Assembly (NCBI GenBank): GCA_002162815.1
Contig: MAAT01000070.1
Coordinates: 1-34,280, forward strand
Origin: Gammaproteobacteria bacterium 53_120_T64
GTDB taxonomy: Bacteria > Pseudomonadota > Gammaproteobacteria > Pseudomonadales > Porticoccaceae
Direction: 5' to 3'
Length of the DNA: 34,280 bases
Shown: in pieces, positions 23,971-33,462 of the stretch
Layout of the letters: every line of letters begins with the position of its first letter
How positions within the stretch are numbered: position 1 is the stretch's first letter
The notes under the pieces: generated by a model
What the model saw: the letters and a program-made list of their open reading frames with translations, nothing else
The model's database searches: none
What the model was told of the DNA's origin: nothing
Translations under genes and position numbers: made by a program

Positions 23971-25041
23971 TTACAAGACCCCCCTGCGCCGCTGATCCTC
24001 TTCAATGGAATTAAACAGCGCCTGAAAGTTACCCTCGCCAAAGCCCTCATTACCCTTGCGCTGAATAATCTCGAAAAAAATCGGCCCGATCACAGTTTCG
24101 GTGAAAATCTGTAACAGTAAACCCTGACCGTGGCCAATATCACCATCGATCAAAATTTTGTTTTTTTGCAGGCGGGCAATATCTTCACTATGCCCGGGTA
24201 TGCGCTGCTCGATGGCCTCGTAATAAGTATCGGGAATATCCAGCAGCTGCACGCCATTGGCGATTAACTGCTCAACAGAGTGGTAAATATCCTCTGACCC
24301 CAAGGCAATATGCTGAATGCCCTCGCCGTGATAGGCGTCGAGGTATTCCTGAATTTGCGACTTACTGTCTTTCGGCTCATTGATGGGGATGCGGATTTTG
24401 CCACAGGGACTGGTCATGGCTTTCGAAATTAGTCCCGTGGCCTGGCCCTCGATATCAAAATAGCGGATTTGTTTGAAATTAAAAATACGCTGATAAAACC
24501 CCGCCCACTGGTCCATGCGCCCGTAGTGCACATTGTGTGTAAGGTGGTCAATATACTGTAAGCCAAGGCCATTGGTGGGCGTCAAACTCGTATCGATAGC
24601 AATAAAATCAACATCGTAAATCGATTGTTCGCCATAGCGGTCGATTAAATAAATTAGCGAACCGCCGATGCCGTGAATGGCCGGCAGGTTAAGTTCCATC
24701 GGCCCCGCCTCACCGACATAGGGCTTCGCCTGGTGTTTGATCGCGTAGTCATACGCCTGGCGAGCATCGGCGACGCGCAGACCAAAAGCACAAATCGACG
24801 GGCCGTGCACCCGAGCAAAGGCGCGAGCAAAACTATCGGGTTCGTGATTGATCAAAAAGTTAATGTCGCCCTGGCGATACAGCACTACCTCCTTGGAGCG
24901 GTGGCGGGCAACTGCACTAAAACCCATGCTTTGAAACAGCCGCTCGAGTGCGCGGGTATCGGCAGCGGTATATTCGACAAATTCAAAGCCATCCGTACCC
25001 ATGGGGTTGTCGTTTGTTACACTAGTTTCGGCATCAGGCAT
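23971..25041 (-). CDS. hpd: 4-hydroxyphenylpyruvate dioxygenase
   Basis: A 356-residue two-domain VOC-fold iron enzyme converting 4-hydroxyphenylpyruvate to homogentisate. The C-terminal iron triad is His in YIDHLTHNV, His in GIQHIAL and Glu in GPIFFEIIQRKG; the last motif and GFGEGNF are typical of HPPD. It is the first gene of the operon. GAGGAG lies eight bases before ATG 25041. The upstream region has a palindrome at 25130-25149 that could be its operator. Confidence 0.95.
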   Translation of the reverse strand: MPDAETSVTNDNPMGTDGFEFVEYTAADTRALERLFQSMGFSAVARHRSKEVVLYRQGDINFLINHEPDSFARAFARVHGPSICAFGLRVADARQAYDYAIKHQAKPYVGEAGPMELNLPAIHGIGGSLIYLIDRYGEQSIYDVDFIAIDTSLTPTNGLGLQYIDHLTHNVHYGRMDQWAGFYQRIFNFKQIRYFDIEGQATGLISKAMTSPCGKIRIPINEPKDSKSQIQEYLDAYHGEGIQHIALGSEDIYHSVEQLIANGVQLLDIPDTYYEAIEQRIPGHSEDIARLQKNKILIDGDIGHGQGLLLQIFTETVIGPIFFEIIQRKGNEGFGEGNFQALFNSIEEDQRRRGVL

Positions 25042-25439
25042 ATTGCTATCTCCTCGCTGCGAACCCTAAAGCGACGCATTCAACAAACCAGTAATGAGGC
25101 GCGAAAAGGCGGAACCAGCTTCGCAGGGCTTCTATGACTAACCATAGAATTTTCTGCAGCTTTAGCAAGTTCAGCGCCCTGTTAGCGCAAGGTATAAGAC
25201 CGCTCTTAAAACACTAAACGGTAAACTCGGCGCTCGAAGAAAGTTGCCCTCTGGATAGGTACTGACGGTAACGAACGAGGAGAACTAAGGCAGCTTATTT
25301 ACCCGGCTAGGTATGATTCAAAAAGGCGATGGCGCCATGTTCAGCTCAGCCTCTTGTTTTTTGAATGCCTCACCGTTAGCCTATAAATTCGACTAGAATA
25401 ATGACAAAAATAAGACCCTCATCATAAGGATATGAATCA
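25042..25439. other. Divergent intergenic region between hpd and the M14 peptidase gene
   Basis: About 400 bp with no gene. It should contain the promoter of the homogentisate operon (minus strand) and of the lipoprotein peptidase (plus strand). Only the palindrome at 25130-25149 stands out. Confidence 0.5.
25130..25149. promoter_or_regulatory. Candidate operator of the hpd operon: 7-bp inverted repeat
   Basis: TTCTATG and CATAGAA are perfect inverted repeats with a six-base spacer, about 90 bp upstream of the hpd start. The size fits a dimeric repressor. On the minus strand it overlaps a possible -10 region. Confidence 0.4.
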
Positions 25440-27026
25440 ATGCTTTTTCAAAAAAACGCCATGTTCACCACTGCGCGCTATGCTTTTTTTCTTGGTTTAT
25501 CCGCGCTAAGCCTTTCCTGTTCCGCATCCGACCCGCGAGATCATCCTTCCGCTATTATCGAGTCTGACAACAACCTTGGGCACCCCGCTTATGCACTGCA
25601 ACAACTCTCCACTTACCGGCAGTTAGAGCGGCAATTAAACCGCATTGAGCGGCGTTCACAGGGGCTGATCAGAGTTGGCCCGCTGATTAAAAACAGTGAT
25701 AACCAGGGCTTGGTGGATATCGATATTCCCCTCGACCTAGAGCTGGAGATTAACACCGAGGTCTGCGGCAGTGAGCTGGCGCAACCGAGTATTCGCGAGG
25801 CCGTCATTTGCACGGTGGCTGAGGGGCAGGCCGGTAATCGTGACGCGGAACGGATTGGTTATTCGACGCAGGGGCGGGCATTACTGGCGGCGCGCCTGGG
25901 TAATCCCGAGGGCACTAAAGTACTGATCATCACTCAGCAACACGGCAACGAACCGGCCGCCACCGAAGCGGTATTGAAGGTACTGAGGTGGTTGTCTCGC
26001 GCCGAAGAAAGCCGCGCGGAAGATATCTTAGGGCGTCTCGACCTCCTCGTGATTGCCCGCGCCAATCCCGATGGCGGGGAGTTCGACCCCCGGCGCTGCA
26101 GCATTGACCCCGTCGTTGGAACCGTTATTGACAGTGACTGTGCGTTTATCCGCCAGAATGTTGACCCCTCGGCAGGGGGCGCTTTTGCGGCCAACTCCGA
26201 TGCCGACTTTGCCGGTGTTGTCGGCCGTGGCTACGATCTCAATCGCTATCATCATGTCGATTTGGATAAGCCCATCAGGCCCGCTGAAAGCCAGGCCATG
26301 GTTGCCGCTGTGCTGGCCTTTCGCCCCGATGTCATGCTCGACCTGCACGGTGACTTAAGTAAAACCGATTGCGAATTGGACTTCGCCAGTATCACTGCGG
26401 GGCAAGTTTTAGGCCTACTACCTACGGCGCAATGTCTGCAGCCGGGTAAAAAGGCCGATCAACGCTTACTGAGTATTTTTGCCAACGCCACAGCCGACTC
26501 TCCTCAAGAGCAATGGGTACAGCACCTGGGCGTCAATGTCATGCGCGCCACGGCGAATAGCTTCGAGGGCTCCGTTGGCCGCTTTTCCCAATTACAGCTT
26601 GGTGCGGGCGTCGTCAATGGCGGCGGTTCCGGGGGCTATACCGGGCTGGGCATTGCCTCCGGTGGCTGGGAGACGCTGAGTATCAGCAAAGACATTCGCG
26701 CCGACGTGGTGACTGTGGTCGCTGGCGAGGCCGTGGTCAGTGTTAACCCGGGGCTGCCCGATCCGCGTTTGTTACGACAGCAAATTCGCATTAATCGCCT
26801 GGCCTTAAAGACAGCGCTGCGCACCTTGGCCGAATTCGCTGAGCAAGCACCCAATGGTGACAGTGATTTTTGCGACTATCCGCTGGCGTCGGGCTTGCTC
26901 GTTGAACTACAGGCCAAATATTGGGCGGGGGCGGCAACGCAGGGGCAGGTTTTAATCCCCATCGCTCCGGCTATTGGCTTACCATTGTTAATCAGTGGCA
27001 ATTGCCCCGACAACCCCGGCTTCTGA
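25440..27026 (+). CDS. M14-family zinc carboxypeptidase-like lipoprotein
   Basis: A 528-residue exported protein. The N-terminus has a lipobox (LSLSC around residue 27), so it is probably a lipoprotein. The M14 zinc site is visible: His168-x2-Glu171 (QHGNE) and His303 (DLHGD). GYDLNRYH (264-271) matches the substrate-carboxylate region with Asn268-Arg269. M14 enzymes remove C-terminal residues from peptides or peptidoglycan. The catalytic Glu is in the C-terminal part but I could not fix it with confidence (candidates FEGSVG or GWETLSI). Six or more cysteines in the mature part suggest disulfides. AAGGA precedes ATG 25440 by nine bases. The exact substrate is unknown. Confidence 0.82.
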   Translation: MLFQKNAMFTTARYAFFLGLSALSLSCSASDPRDHPSAIIESDNNLGHPAYALQQLSTYRQLERQLNRIERRSQGLIRVGPLIKNSDNQGLVDIDIPLDLELEINTEVCGSELAQPSIREAVICTVAEGQAGNRDAERIGYSTQGRALLAARLGNPEGTKVLIITQQHGNEPAATEAVLKVLRWLSRAEESRAEDILGRLDLLVIARANPDGGEFDPRRCSIDPVVGTVIDSDCAFIRQNVDPSAGGAFAANSDADFAGVVGRGYDLNRYHHVDLDKPIRPAESQAMVAAVLAFRPDVMLDLHGDLSKTDCELDFASITAGQVLGLLPTAQCLQPGKKADQRLLSIFANATADSPQEQWVQHLGVNVMRATANSFEGSVGRFSQLQLGAGVVNGGGSGGYTGLGIASGGWETLSISKDIRADVVTVVAGEAVVSVNPGLPDPRLLRQQIRINRLALKTALRTLAEFAEQAPNGDSDFCDYPLASGLLVELQAKYWAGAATQGQVLIPIAPAIGLPLLISGNCPDNPGF

Positions 27027-27032
27027 AGTAAA

Positions 27033-27086
27033 AGCGCGCAATACGAACTCGGCCCTGCTACTCAGGCTCAGCGTCTATTGCGCGCT
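27033..27086. repeat. 11-bp perfect inverted repeat after the M14 peptidase gene
   Basis: AGCGCGCAATA (27033-27043) and TATTGCGCGCT (27076-27086) flank a 32-base loop, starting seven bases after the stop codon. No T-run follows. It may be a 3' mRNA structure. Confidence 0.75.
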
Positions 27087-27292
27087 ATGAAATACGATAG
27101 ATATCTGCCTCAGTCGAGACAGGTACTTTATTACCCAATTACCAAGCGCTAAATATTCGATGCTTGCGCCCTATTATTAAGCCCACCACAAAGACCCAGA
27201 GACCCATAGATCAAATCATATCGACGTCAGAACTTTGTTCTTATGCCGCTATCAAGCTAAGCTTGCCAACATCAGTAGACGGATAAAAAAGC

Positions 27293-27748
27293 ATGCAAAT
27301 ATGGGTCGATGCCGACGCTTGTCCCCGAGTAATTAAAGACATTCTCTACCGCGCCTCGAAACGGGCCGAGGTGATGACCTTGTTTGTCGCCAACCAGTCG
27401 TTGAACCTGCCAAAGTCACCCTGGCTCAAGTCCGTACAAGTACCCGGTGGCTTTGATGTTGCCGACGACTATATTGTCGCCCACCTCGACGCGGGTGATT
27501 TAGTGATTACCGCCGATATCCCCCTGGCGGCGGAGGCCATTGACAAGGGTGCCGAGTGCATCAATCCCCGTGGCGAGCACTACACCAGCGCCAATATTAA
27601 ACAGCGCTTGACGATGCGCAATTTAATGGAAGAGTTGCGTTCCACGGGTGAGGTGCACGGTGGCCCCGCCAGTTTTAACCAGAAAGATCGCCAAGCTTTT
27701 GCCAATGTTCTCGACCGGCTTTTAGCAAAGGCCGCAAAAGGCCTTTAA
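27293..27748 (+). CDS. YaiI/YqxD family protein (UPF0178, DUF188)
   Basis: A 151-residue conserved cytoplasmic protein. The family start [18 protein letters not shown], the VADDYIV and TADIPLAA segments, and GGPASF[10 protein letters not shown] near the C-terminus match UPF0178 members such as E. coli YaiI. The acidic pattern (DADAC, D of TADIP) resembles PIN-like nuclease folds, which has led others to suggest a nuclease role, but no function is established. It is a single gene before deaD, on the same strand. Confidence 0.93.
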   Translation: MQIWVDADACPRVIKDILYRASKRAEVMTLFVANQSLNLPKSPWLKSVQVPGGFDVADDYIVAHLDAGDLVITADIPLAAEAIDKGAECINPRGEHYTSANIKQRLTMRNLMEELRSTGEVHGGPASFNQKDRQAFANVLDRLLAKAAKGL

Positions 27749-27796
27749 GCTACTGTAAAGTCGGGCAATTCAGGTAGATACGGGGAAAGGGAGAGA

Positions 27797-27825
27797 TAGA
27801 CTAAAGCCCGCAACCTGCGTATAAT
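27797..27825 (+). promoter_or_regulatory. Promoter of the DEAD-box helicase gene
   Basis: TAGACT (27797-27802), a 17-base spacer and TATAAT (27820-27825) form a good sigma-70 promoter. The leader would be about 70 bases and carries a hairpin, CGCCCC-TGT-GGGGCG (27830-27844), right after the start site. Confidence 0.7.
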
Positions 27826-27903
27826 TTCGCGCCCCTGTGGGGCGGCGCTTGTTTTCGCCCCCTTCTGCGCCAACCCTCTGGCGCTCCCTATTAGGCACTT
27901 CCT

Positions 27904-29859
27904 ATGTCAGCATCCGATGCAAAGCCAGACGCCAAGTCAACAGACAAGCGGGACGCGAGTCCTGCCAGTGACGCCAACCAGCCTGCAGAGGTGACATTTG
28001 CCTCTCTCAATTTGTCCGCCGCTGTTCTAAAAGCGGTTAACGAGTTAGGTTACGAGCAGCCTTCAGCCATTCAGGCACAGGCCATTCCTCTGTTGTTGGG
28101 CGATGGCAATTTACTCGGTACGGCGCAAACCGGTACGGGTAAAACGGCGGCTTTTGCACTGCCCTTGCTGAGCAAGTTGAAAACCAGCCAGAAAAAGCCG
28201 CAAATTCTGGTTCTGGCACCCACCCGCGAACTGGCGATACAGGTCGCCGAGGCCTTCCAAACCTATGCCCGCTATATGAAGGGCTTTCACGTATTGCCGG
28301 TTTACGGTGGTCAGGATATCAGCGGCCAACTCCGCGCTCTGCGCCGTGGCGTCGATGTTGTCGTCGGCACCCCCGGGCGTTTGATTGACCATATCAACCG
28401 TCGCAGCCTCGACCTCAGCGAACTCAAAGCGGTGGTGCTCGACGAAGCCGACGAAATGCTGCGCATGGGCTTTATTGACGATATTGAAAAGATTCTCAGC
28501 AAAACGCCGGACAACGCTCAGCGGGCGCTATTTTCAGCCACCATGCCCCCACCCATTCGCCGCGTTGCCAATACTTATATAGGCGATGCCGCAGTGGTGA
28601 GCATTGCCAATAAAACCAGCACGGTTGAGAAAATCGAGCAGAAGTACCTGATCGTCAACAGCCACCAAAAACTCGATGCGCTGACCCGTATTCTCGAAGT
28701 GGAGGACTTTGACGGCATCATTATGTTTGTGCGCACCAAATCGTCGACGGTGGACCTGGCTGAAAAACTCCAGGCCAGAGGCTATGCCGCCTCGGCCTTG
28801 AACGGCGACCTCAACCAGGCCTTGCGCGAACAGACCATTAGCAAACTTAAAAAAGGCGTGCTCGACATTATCGTCGCCACCGACGTCGCGGCGCGGGGCC
28901 TCGATGTCAAACGTATCAGCCATGTCATCAACTACGACATTCCCAACGACAACGAATCCTACGTGCACCGCATCGGCCGTACTGGCCGGGCCGGGCGCGA
29001 AGGCAAGGCGATACTGTTTGTCGCCCCCAAAGAGCGCCGCCTGCTGCGCTCCATTGAGCGAACCACCCGTCAACCATTAGTATCAATGGAAATACCCAGC
29101 GGTGAAGAAATAAGTGGGCAGCGTATCGAACGCTTTCAAAACACCATACTCGAGGCCCTTCAAAAACAGGATCTCAGTAGCTTCCGTGAATTACTGGCAA
29201 AAATATCTCACGATAACGAGCTGGACATTGCCGATATCGCCGCTGCCCTCGCCTGGCAGGCTCAGCAAAAAACACCACTCTATCCGTCAATGAAAGCCTT
29301 TGCGGCCCCGGCGGAGAAGCATAAGGGTCGTTTAAAAAATACCGAGAAAAACAAACGCCCCCAGCGCGATAACGCGAACAGCAGTCACGATGCCCCGCGC
29401 CGCGACAAAGCTCCGCGCAAGCCGAACCCGAAAAGTGGCGGCAGCGATAAGCCCATCTCTAGTTTGCGCCAGCACCCCGATGTCGAGTTGGTGCGCTATC
29501 GCATTGAAGTCGGTAGCGACCACGGTGCCTCACCCGGTGATATCGTCGGCGCGATGATTAATGAAGCCGGTATTGAGAGCGAGTTTATCGGCCACATCGA
29601 CATGCAGAGCGAGCACAGCACGGTTGATTTACCCGATGGCATGCCCAAGGAAATCTTCCAGCACCTGAAGCGGGTTAGAGTGCGCCAGCAAGCGATGAAA
29701 ATTGAACAGGTCACTGGCCTGGGCGACAAAAACCGCGAAAAGCCTGTGCTCAAGCGCACCAATAAAAAACGCCCGAAAATTGAGGGCACTATTAAAAAGC
29801 GCGGCGACAAAAAACCATCGCGCCAGCCCCGTGCCCCCAAGCCCGAGGATTTTAGCTAG
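27904..29859 (+). CDS. deaD: DEAD-box ATP-dependent RNA helicase, DeaD/CsdA type
   Basis: A 651-residue helicase that acts in ribosome assembly and mRNA unwinding, often in the cold. Motifs: Q motif SAIQAQAIP, Walker A AQTGTGKT (74-81), DEAD (180-183), SAT (211-213) and HRIGRTGRAGR (from 355). The C-terminus has a basic, low-complexity linker (about 465-515) and a DbpA-like RNA-binding domain (VELVRYRIEVG to STVDLPDGMP), then a very basic tail. An N-terminal tail of about 40 residues rich in Ala, Asp and Lys precedes the helicase core. The domain set matches CsdA rather than RhlB or RhlE. Confidence 0.93.
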   Translation: MSASDAKPDAKSTDKRDASPASDANQPAEVTFASLNLSAAVLKAVNELGYEQPSAIQAQAIPLLLGDGNLLGTAQTGTGKTAAFALPLLSKLKTSQKKPQILVLAPTRELAIQVAEAFQTYARYMKGFHVLPVYGGQDISGQLRALRRGVDVVVGTPGRLIDHINRRSLDLSELKAVVLDEADEMLRMGFIDDIEKILSKTPDNAQRALFSATMPPPIRRVANTYIGDAAVVSIANKTSTVEKIEQKYLIVNSHQKLDALTRILEVEDFDGIIMFVRTKSSTVDLAEKLQARGYAASALNGDLNQALREQTISKLKKGVLDIIVATDVAARGLDVKRISHVINYDIPNDNESYVHRIGRTGRAGREGKAILFVAPKERRLLRSIERTTRQPLVSMEIPSGEEISGQRIERFQNTILEALQKQDLSSFRELLAKISHDNELDIADIAAALAWQAQQKTPLYPSMKAFAAPAEKHKGRLKNTEKNKRPQRDNANSSHDAPRRDKAPRKPNPKSGGSDKPISSLRQHPDVELVRYRIEVGSDHGASPGDIVGAMINEAGIESEFIGHIDMQSEHSTVDLPDGMPKEIFQHLKRVRVRQQAMKIEQVTGLGDKNREKPVLKRTNKKRPKIEGTIKKRGDKKPSRQPRAPKPEDFS

Positions 29860-29981
29860 GCGGCACACCACCGGGCCATTGCCCGCCGCTGTAATACATG
29901 CCTAAAATAAGGGGTCAAAAACCATAATAACAAGGCCCCTTCGCAAGTAGCGTTTACCTCATCAGCCAACTGGACCCAACT

Positions 29982-30416
29982 ATGAGCACCTTTTTGACCA
30001 ATTCCAATATTATTGCCCAGCGCTTTGGCCCCATACTCGGGCGCTTTTTATTGGCGGCGCTGTTTATTCCCGCCGGCGTTAATAAAATCATTGGCTTCTC
30101 CACGGTCGCCGGCTACATGGCGAGCAAGGGCCTACCCATGGTCGACACGCTACTGGTCTTGACCATTATTATCGAACTGGGCGGTGGCTTGATGATATTA
30201 CTGGGTTGGCACGCGCGACTGGCCTCACTATGTATTGCCCTCTTCCTCATACCGGTAACGATTATTTTCCACCCCTATTGGGATATTGCAGATGCCCAGG
30301 AGATGATGACGCAGCAACATATGTTTATGAAAAACATGGCCATTATCGGCGGCCTGTTGTGCATGACAGGTTTGGGTTCTGGCAAATTCAGCCTCAAGGC
30401 CGCCAAGTTTTCTTAA
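29982..30416 (+). CDS. DoxX-family inner-membrane protein
   Basis: A 144-residue membrane protein with four hydrophobic segments. The N-terminal R-x2-L-A-x-LFIPAGVNKI segment and GWHARLASLCIALFLIPVT are typical of DoxX proteins. Family members have been tied to respiratory or redox functions, but this one cannot be assigned. It stands alone between the helicase and the M13 peptidase genes. Confidence 0.85.
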   Translation: MSTFLTNSNIIAQRFGPILGRFLLAALFIPAGVNKIIGFSTVAGYMASKGLPMVDTLLVLTIIIELGGGLMILLGWHARLASLCIALFLIPVTIIFHPYWDIADAQEMMTQQHMFMKNMAIIGGLLCMTGLGSGKFSLKAAKFS

Positions 30417-30715
30417 CAACTGCGGCACACCAATAGGTGGCCAGCGGGGCTTCAAGCCCCGTTGCGCCAAGCCCTGTTATATATTTTATCTTGACTCAGC
30501 AAGCACCCGATACACTATTAACCTCCCGGCTCAAACCCTGTAGCAAGGCCTTCTCGCTGTTCCCCCGGCTTTTCCCCCTCTAGCTTTCCTCCTCCAACCC
30601 TTGTGGTCAGTCACTTTTATTACCCAGCATTGCCTGTGCCCCCAGTGGTAGTATGCCTTGCGCATCATGTGCCTAAACGGATCTCTATCGACCAGCAAAA
30701 GCCAGGGAATAATCA
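30417..30715. other. Intergenic region with a GC-rich hairpin
   Basis: About 300 bp without a gene. CGGGGC-TTCAA-GCCCCG (30445-30461) is a 6-bp hairpin about 30 bp after the DoxX stop, without a T-run, so a terminator role is doubtful. Nothing else stands out. Confidence 0.5.
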
Positions 30716-32764
30716 ATGAATAAAACACGGCCCACCCTCCACCTCACCCTGTTAAGCGGCCTCCTCGGCCTGTTATTACTCGGCGGCTGTGACAGTAAAA
30801 CGGCTGAAGAAAAGCACCAGCCATCGGGTCTCGCCCTAAAGGGTATGGATACCAGCATTCGCCCCCAGGATGATTTCTTTGCCTACGCCAATGGTCGCTG
30901 GATGCGCGATACCGAAATACCGGCCGACAAGTCATCCTGGGGTTCCTTCAGTATTCTCCATGAAAAAAGCCTCCAGCAATTACAGCTGATTATTGAAGAC
31001 GCCGCCAATAACGACAGTGATGATGACGCTCAACAGCGCATCGGCGACTACTATCAAGCCTTTCTCGACACCGACACCATTAACGAACTCGACCTAGCGC
31101 CCTTAGCGACCGAGCTGGCGTTGATTGAAGTCTTTGAAAACCACGCCGATATCGCCACCTTCTTCGCACGTAGCAACGCTGCCGGCATCGACTCACCCCT
31201 GAATTTTTGGATTGACCAAGATGCCAAGGACTCGAGCCAGTACATTGCCTACTTCACCCAGTCGGGCCTCGGCTTACCCGACCGGGATTATTATTTTGAT
31301 GACAGCGAACGTGGGCAGGAAATACTCGAAAAATACCGCGCTTATATAGAGCAATTAATGGCACTGGCGAAGGCCAAGGTCAGCGATGCAACCGTGAGTA
31401 ATATCATCGCCATTGAAACAGCACTGGCCACGGCACAATGGACGCGAGTCGACAATAGAGACAGTGATCGCACCTATAACAAGCTTAGTGCTGTCGCACT
31501 GCAAAAATTATTACCGGACTATCATCTCGAGACCTTTCTCGAGGGGCTCGGTCTCGCCGGGCAACAGCACGTCATTGTGCGCCAACCCTCTTATGCCCAG
31601 GCCTTAAATGGTATTTTCACCGCCACCACGATTGTGCAGTGGCAGGATTACCTGCGTTTTAAGGTACTCAATGCCTACGCGCCCTATTTACCCGAGGCCT
31701 ACGAGCAGTTGAATTTTGACTTCTACCAGCGCGCCTTGAGTGGTCAACCCGAGCAACAACCGCGCTGGAAACGCGCTGTTAACAGTATTAATGGCAATAT
31801 GGGTGAACTACTCGGCCAGCTCTATGTCGCCAAACATTTCCCCCCCGAGGCTAAGACACGAATGCTTGAGCTGGTCGAACAATTGATCGCCGCCTATCGC
31901 GTATCGATTAGCGAACTCGAGTGGATGAGCCCCGCCACCCGTGAAAAAGCCCTGACAAAACTCACCAGCTTCACGCCCAAAATAGGCTACCCCGACAAAT
32001 GGAAAGATTATTCCAGCCTGGAAATAAAGGCCGACCAACTGCTGGCTAATATTCGCCGCGCCAATCAATTTAATCATCAATTACAAATCGACAAGCTCGG
32101 CAAGGCCGTCGATCGCGACGAATGGTTTATGGCACCGCAAAAGGTCAACGCCTACTACAATCCGGGGATGAACGAAATCGTCTTTCCCGCCGCCATACTG
32201 CAGCCGCCATTTTTTGATATCAATGCCGACGATGCGGTCAACTACGGCGGCATCGGTGGCGTCATCGGCCATGAGATCGGCCACGGTTTTGACGACCAGG
32301 GCAGTAAATACACCGGTGAGGGCAATCTGGAAAACTGGTGGAGCGATGCCGACCGCAAAAATTTTGAGCAGCGCACCCAGCACTTAATTGCGCAATACGC
32401 CACTTATGAGCCCCTACCCAATCTGCCCATTAATGGCGAGCTAACCCTCGGTGAAAACATTGGCGACCTGGGTGGCCTGAGCATTGCCCTGAAGGCCTAT
32501 GAACTTTCATTACAGGGCAAGGCCGCTCCACAGATGGGTAAATTCAGCGGGCAACAGCGGGTCTTTCTCGGCTGGGCCCAGGCCTGGCGGGTCAAGCGCC
32601 GCCCGGAGATGGTCGAACGACTGATCAAAACCGACCCCCACTCGCCCCCCGAATTCCGGGTTAACGGCGTGGTGCCCAATATCGCTGCCTTCTATTCCGC
32701 CTTTGAGGTACAAGAGGGTGACGGCATGTATCTCTCCCCCGAGCAACGGGTTAAGATCTGGTAG
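30716..32764 (+). CDS. M13-family metalloendopeptidase (neprilysin/PepO-like) lipoprotein
   Basis: A 682-residue zinc endopeptidase. A lipobox (LLLLGGC, Cys25) marks a lipoprotein. The zinc and catalytic motif HEIGH is at 519-523 and the third ligand motif ENIGD at 580-584. The substrate-binding N-A-Y-Y-N-P segment and the C-terminal conserved Cys-free ending VKIW are usual for bacterial M13 members. Its length fits the family (about 660-700). It likely degrades peptides at the periplasmic or outer face. AGGGA lies before ATG 30716. Confidence 0.93.
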   Translation: MNKTRPTLHLTLLSGLLGLLLLGGCDSKTAEEKHQPSGLALKGMDTSIRPQDDFFAYANGRWMRDTEIPADKSSWGSFSILHEKSLQQLQLIIEDAANNDSDDDAQQRIGDYYQAFLDTDTINELDLAPLATELALIEVFENHADIATFFARSNAAGIDSPLNFWIDQDAKDSSQYIAYFTQSGLGLPDRDYYFDDSERGQEILEKYRAYIEQLMALAKAKVSDATVSNIIAIETALATAQWTRVDNRDSDRTYNKLSAVALQKLLPDYHLETFLEGLGLAGQQHVIVRQPSYAQALNGIFTATTIVQWQDYLRFKVLNAYAPYLPEAYEQLNFDFYQRALSGQPEQQPRWKRAVNSINGNMGELLGQLYVAKHFPPEAKTRMLELVEQLIAAYRVSISELEWMSPATREKALTKLTSFTPKIGYPDKWKDYSSLEIKADQLLANIRRANQFNHQLQIDKLGKAVDRDEWFMAPQKVNAYYNPGMNEIVFPAAILQPPFFDINADDAVNYGGIGGVIGHEIGHGFDDQGSKYTGEGNLENWWSDADRKNFEQRTQHLIAQYATYEPLPNLPINGELTLGENIGDLGGLSIALKAYELSLQGKAAPQMGKFSGQQRVFLGWAQAWRVKRRPEMVERLIKTDPHSPPEFRVNGVVPNIAAFYSAFEVQEGDGMYLSPEQRVKIW

Positions 32765-32858
32765 CCAAGGATGAGCAAATATAATTAAACAGGGAATCTT
32801 TTCACCAGACCAATATCAAGCTTTCAATTTTTCCACGGTCAATCATAGAGGATGACTA

Positions 32859-33443
32859 ATGAAGCAAGCTATTGTTACAAAAATCGCCCACGCCCTTGTC
32901 GGCTCAGCACTGCTGCTTGGAGCGAACGTGCATGCGGAGCAATGTGCTACGGGTTCTGTTCCTGTAGCGGTTAAGGGAACAATCACTAACAACGCTCAGA
33001 ACATCGAGGAAGTGGGCGTAAGCACCCTTGGGGTCGCCAAGCTAAAACTGGGTAAAAGGCCCAATGTACTGGCGCGGATGAAATGCGGCATTATCGGCGT
33101 TAGCGCGGTAACAGAGACCGAACCTTTTGCCTTTACACATACACTCAGCTGTAATGACGACAATATCGTCTACCTTGGTCCTGACTTTGGCATTCAGAAT
33201 GCTCACTCACAATTAACGCTCAACACCCATGGCGATTTAAGCATCGCGGGCAGCTGTGCCCCAATATCTGACGGCATCTATGGCTCCTTTATTGAATATT
33301 CCAGCCCCTCAGCGGACAACACGGGACGAGGCTTATTTACTGGCGTGACAGAAGGTGAGCTGGTTATCGAGGGTGACATCAACTGCCTCGGTTCCATCGA
33401 CATGACCTTTAAAGGCTATATTTGTATGGTTCCCCCCAGCTGA
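32859..33443 (+). CDS. Secreted six-cysteine protein of unknown function
   Basis: An unrecognised 194-residue protein with a signal peptide (cleavage near VHA-EQC). The mature part has six cysteines (EQCAT, RMKCG, LSCND, GSCAP, INCLG, YICMV), enough for three disulfides, and many short beta-type stretches. It has no known motif that I can name. GAGGATG lies just before the ATG. It is a single gene ended by a strong terminator shared with secF. Its position after an M13 peptidase does not define a role. Confidence 0.7.
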   Translation: MKQAIVTKIAHALVGSALLLGANVHAEQCATGSVPVAVKGTITNNAQNIEEVGVSTLGVAKLKLGKRPNVLARMKCGIIGVSAVTETEPFAFTHTLSCNDDNIVYLGPDFGIQNAHSQLTLNTHGDLSIAGSCAPISDGIYGSFIEYSSPSADNTGRGLFTGVTEGELVIEGDINCLGSIDMTFKGYICMVPPS

Positions 33444-33462
33444 ATAAACTGGCCATAGTGCG

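Noticed and set aside
28534-29073. Minus-strand reading frame of 179 residues inside deaD
   Set aside because: It lies wholly within conserved helicase motifs and has no ribosome site or recognisable family.
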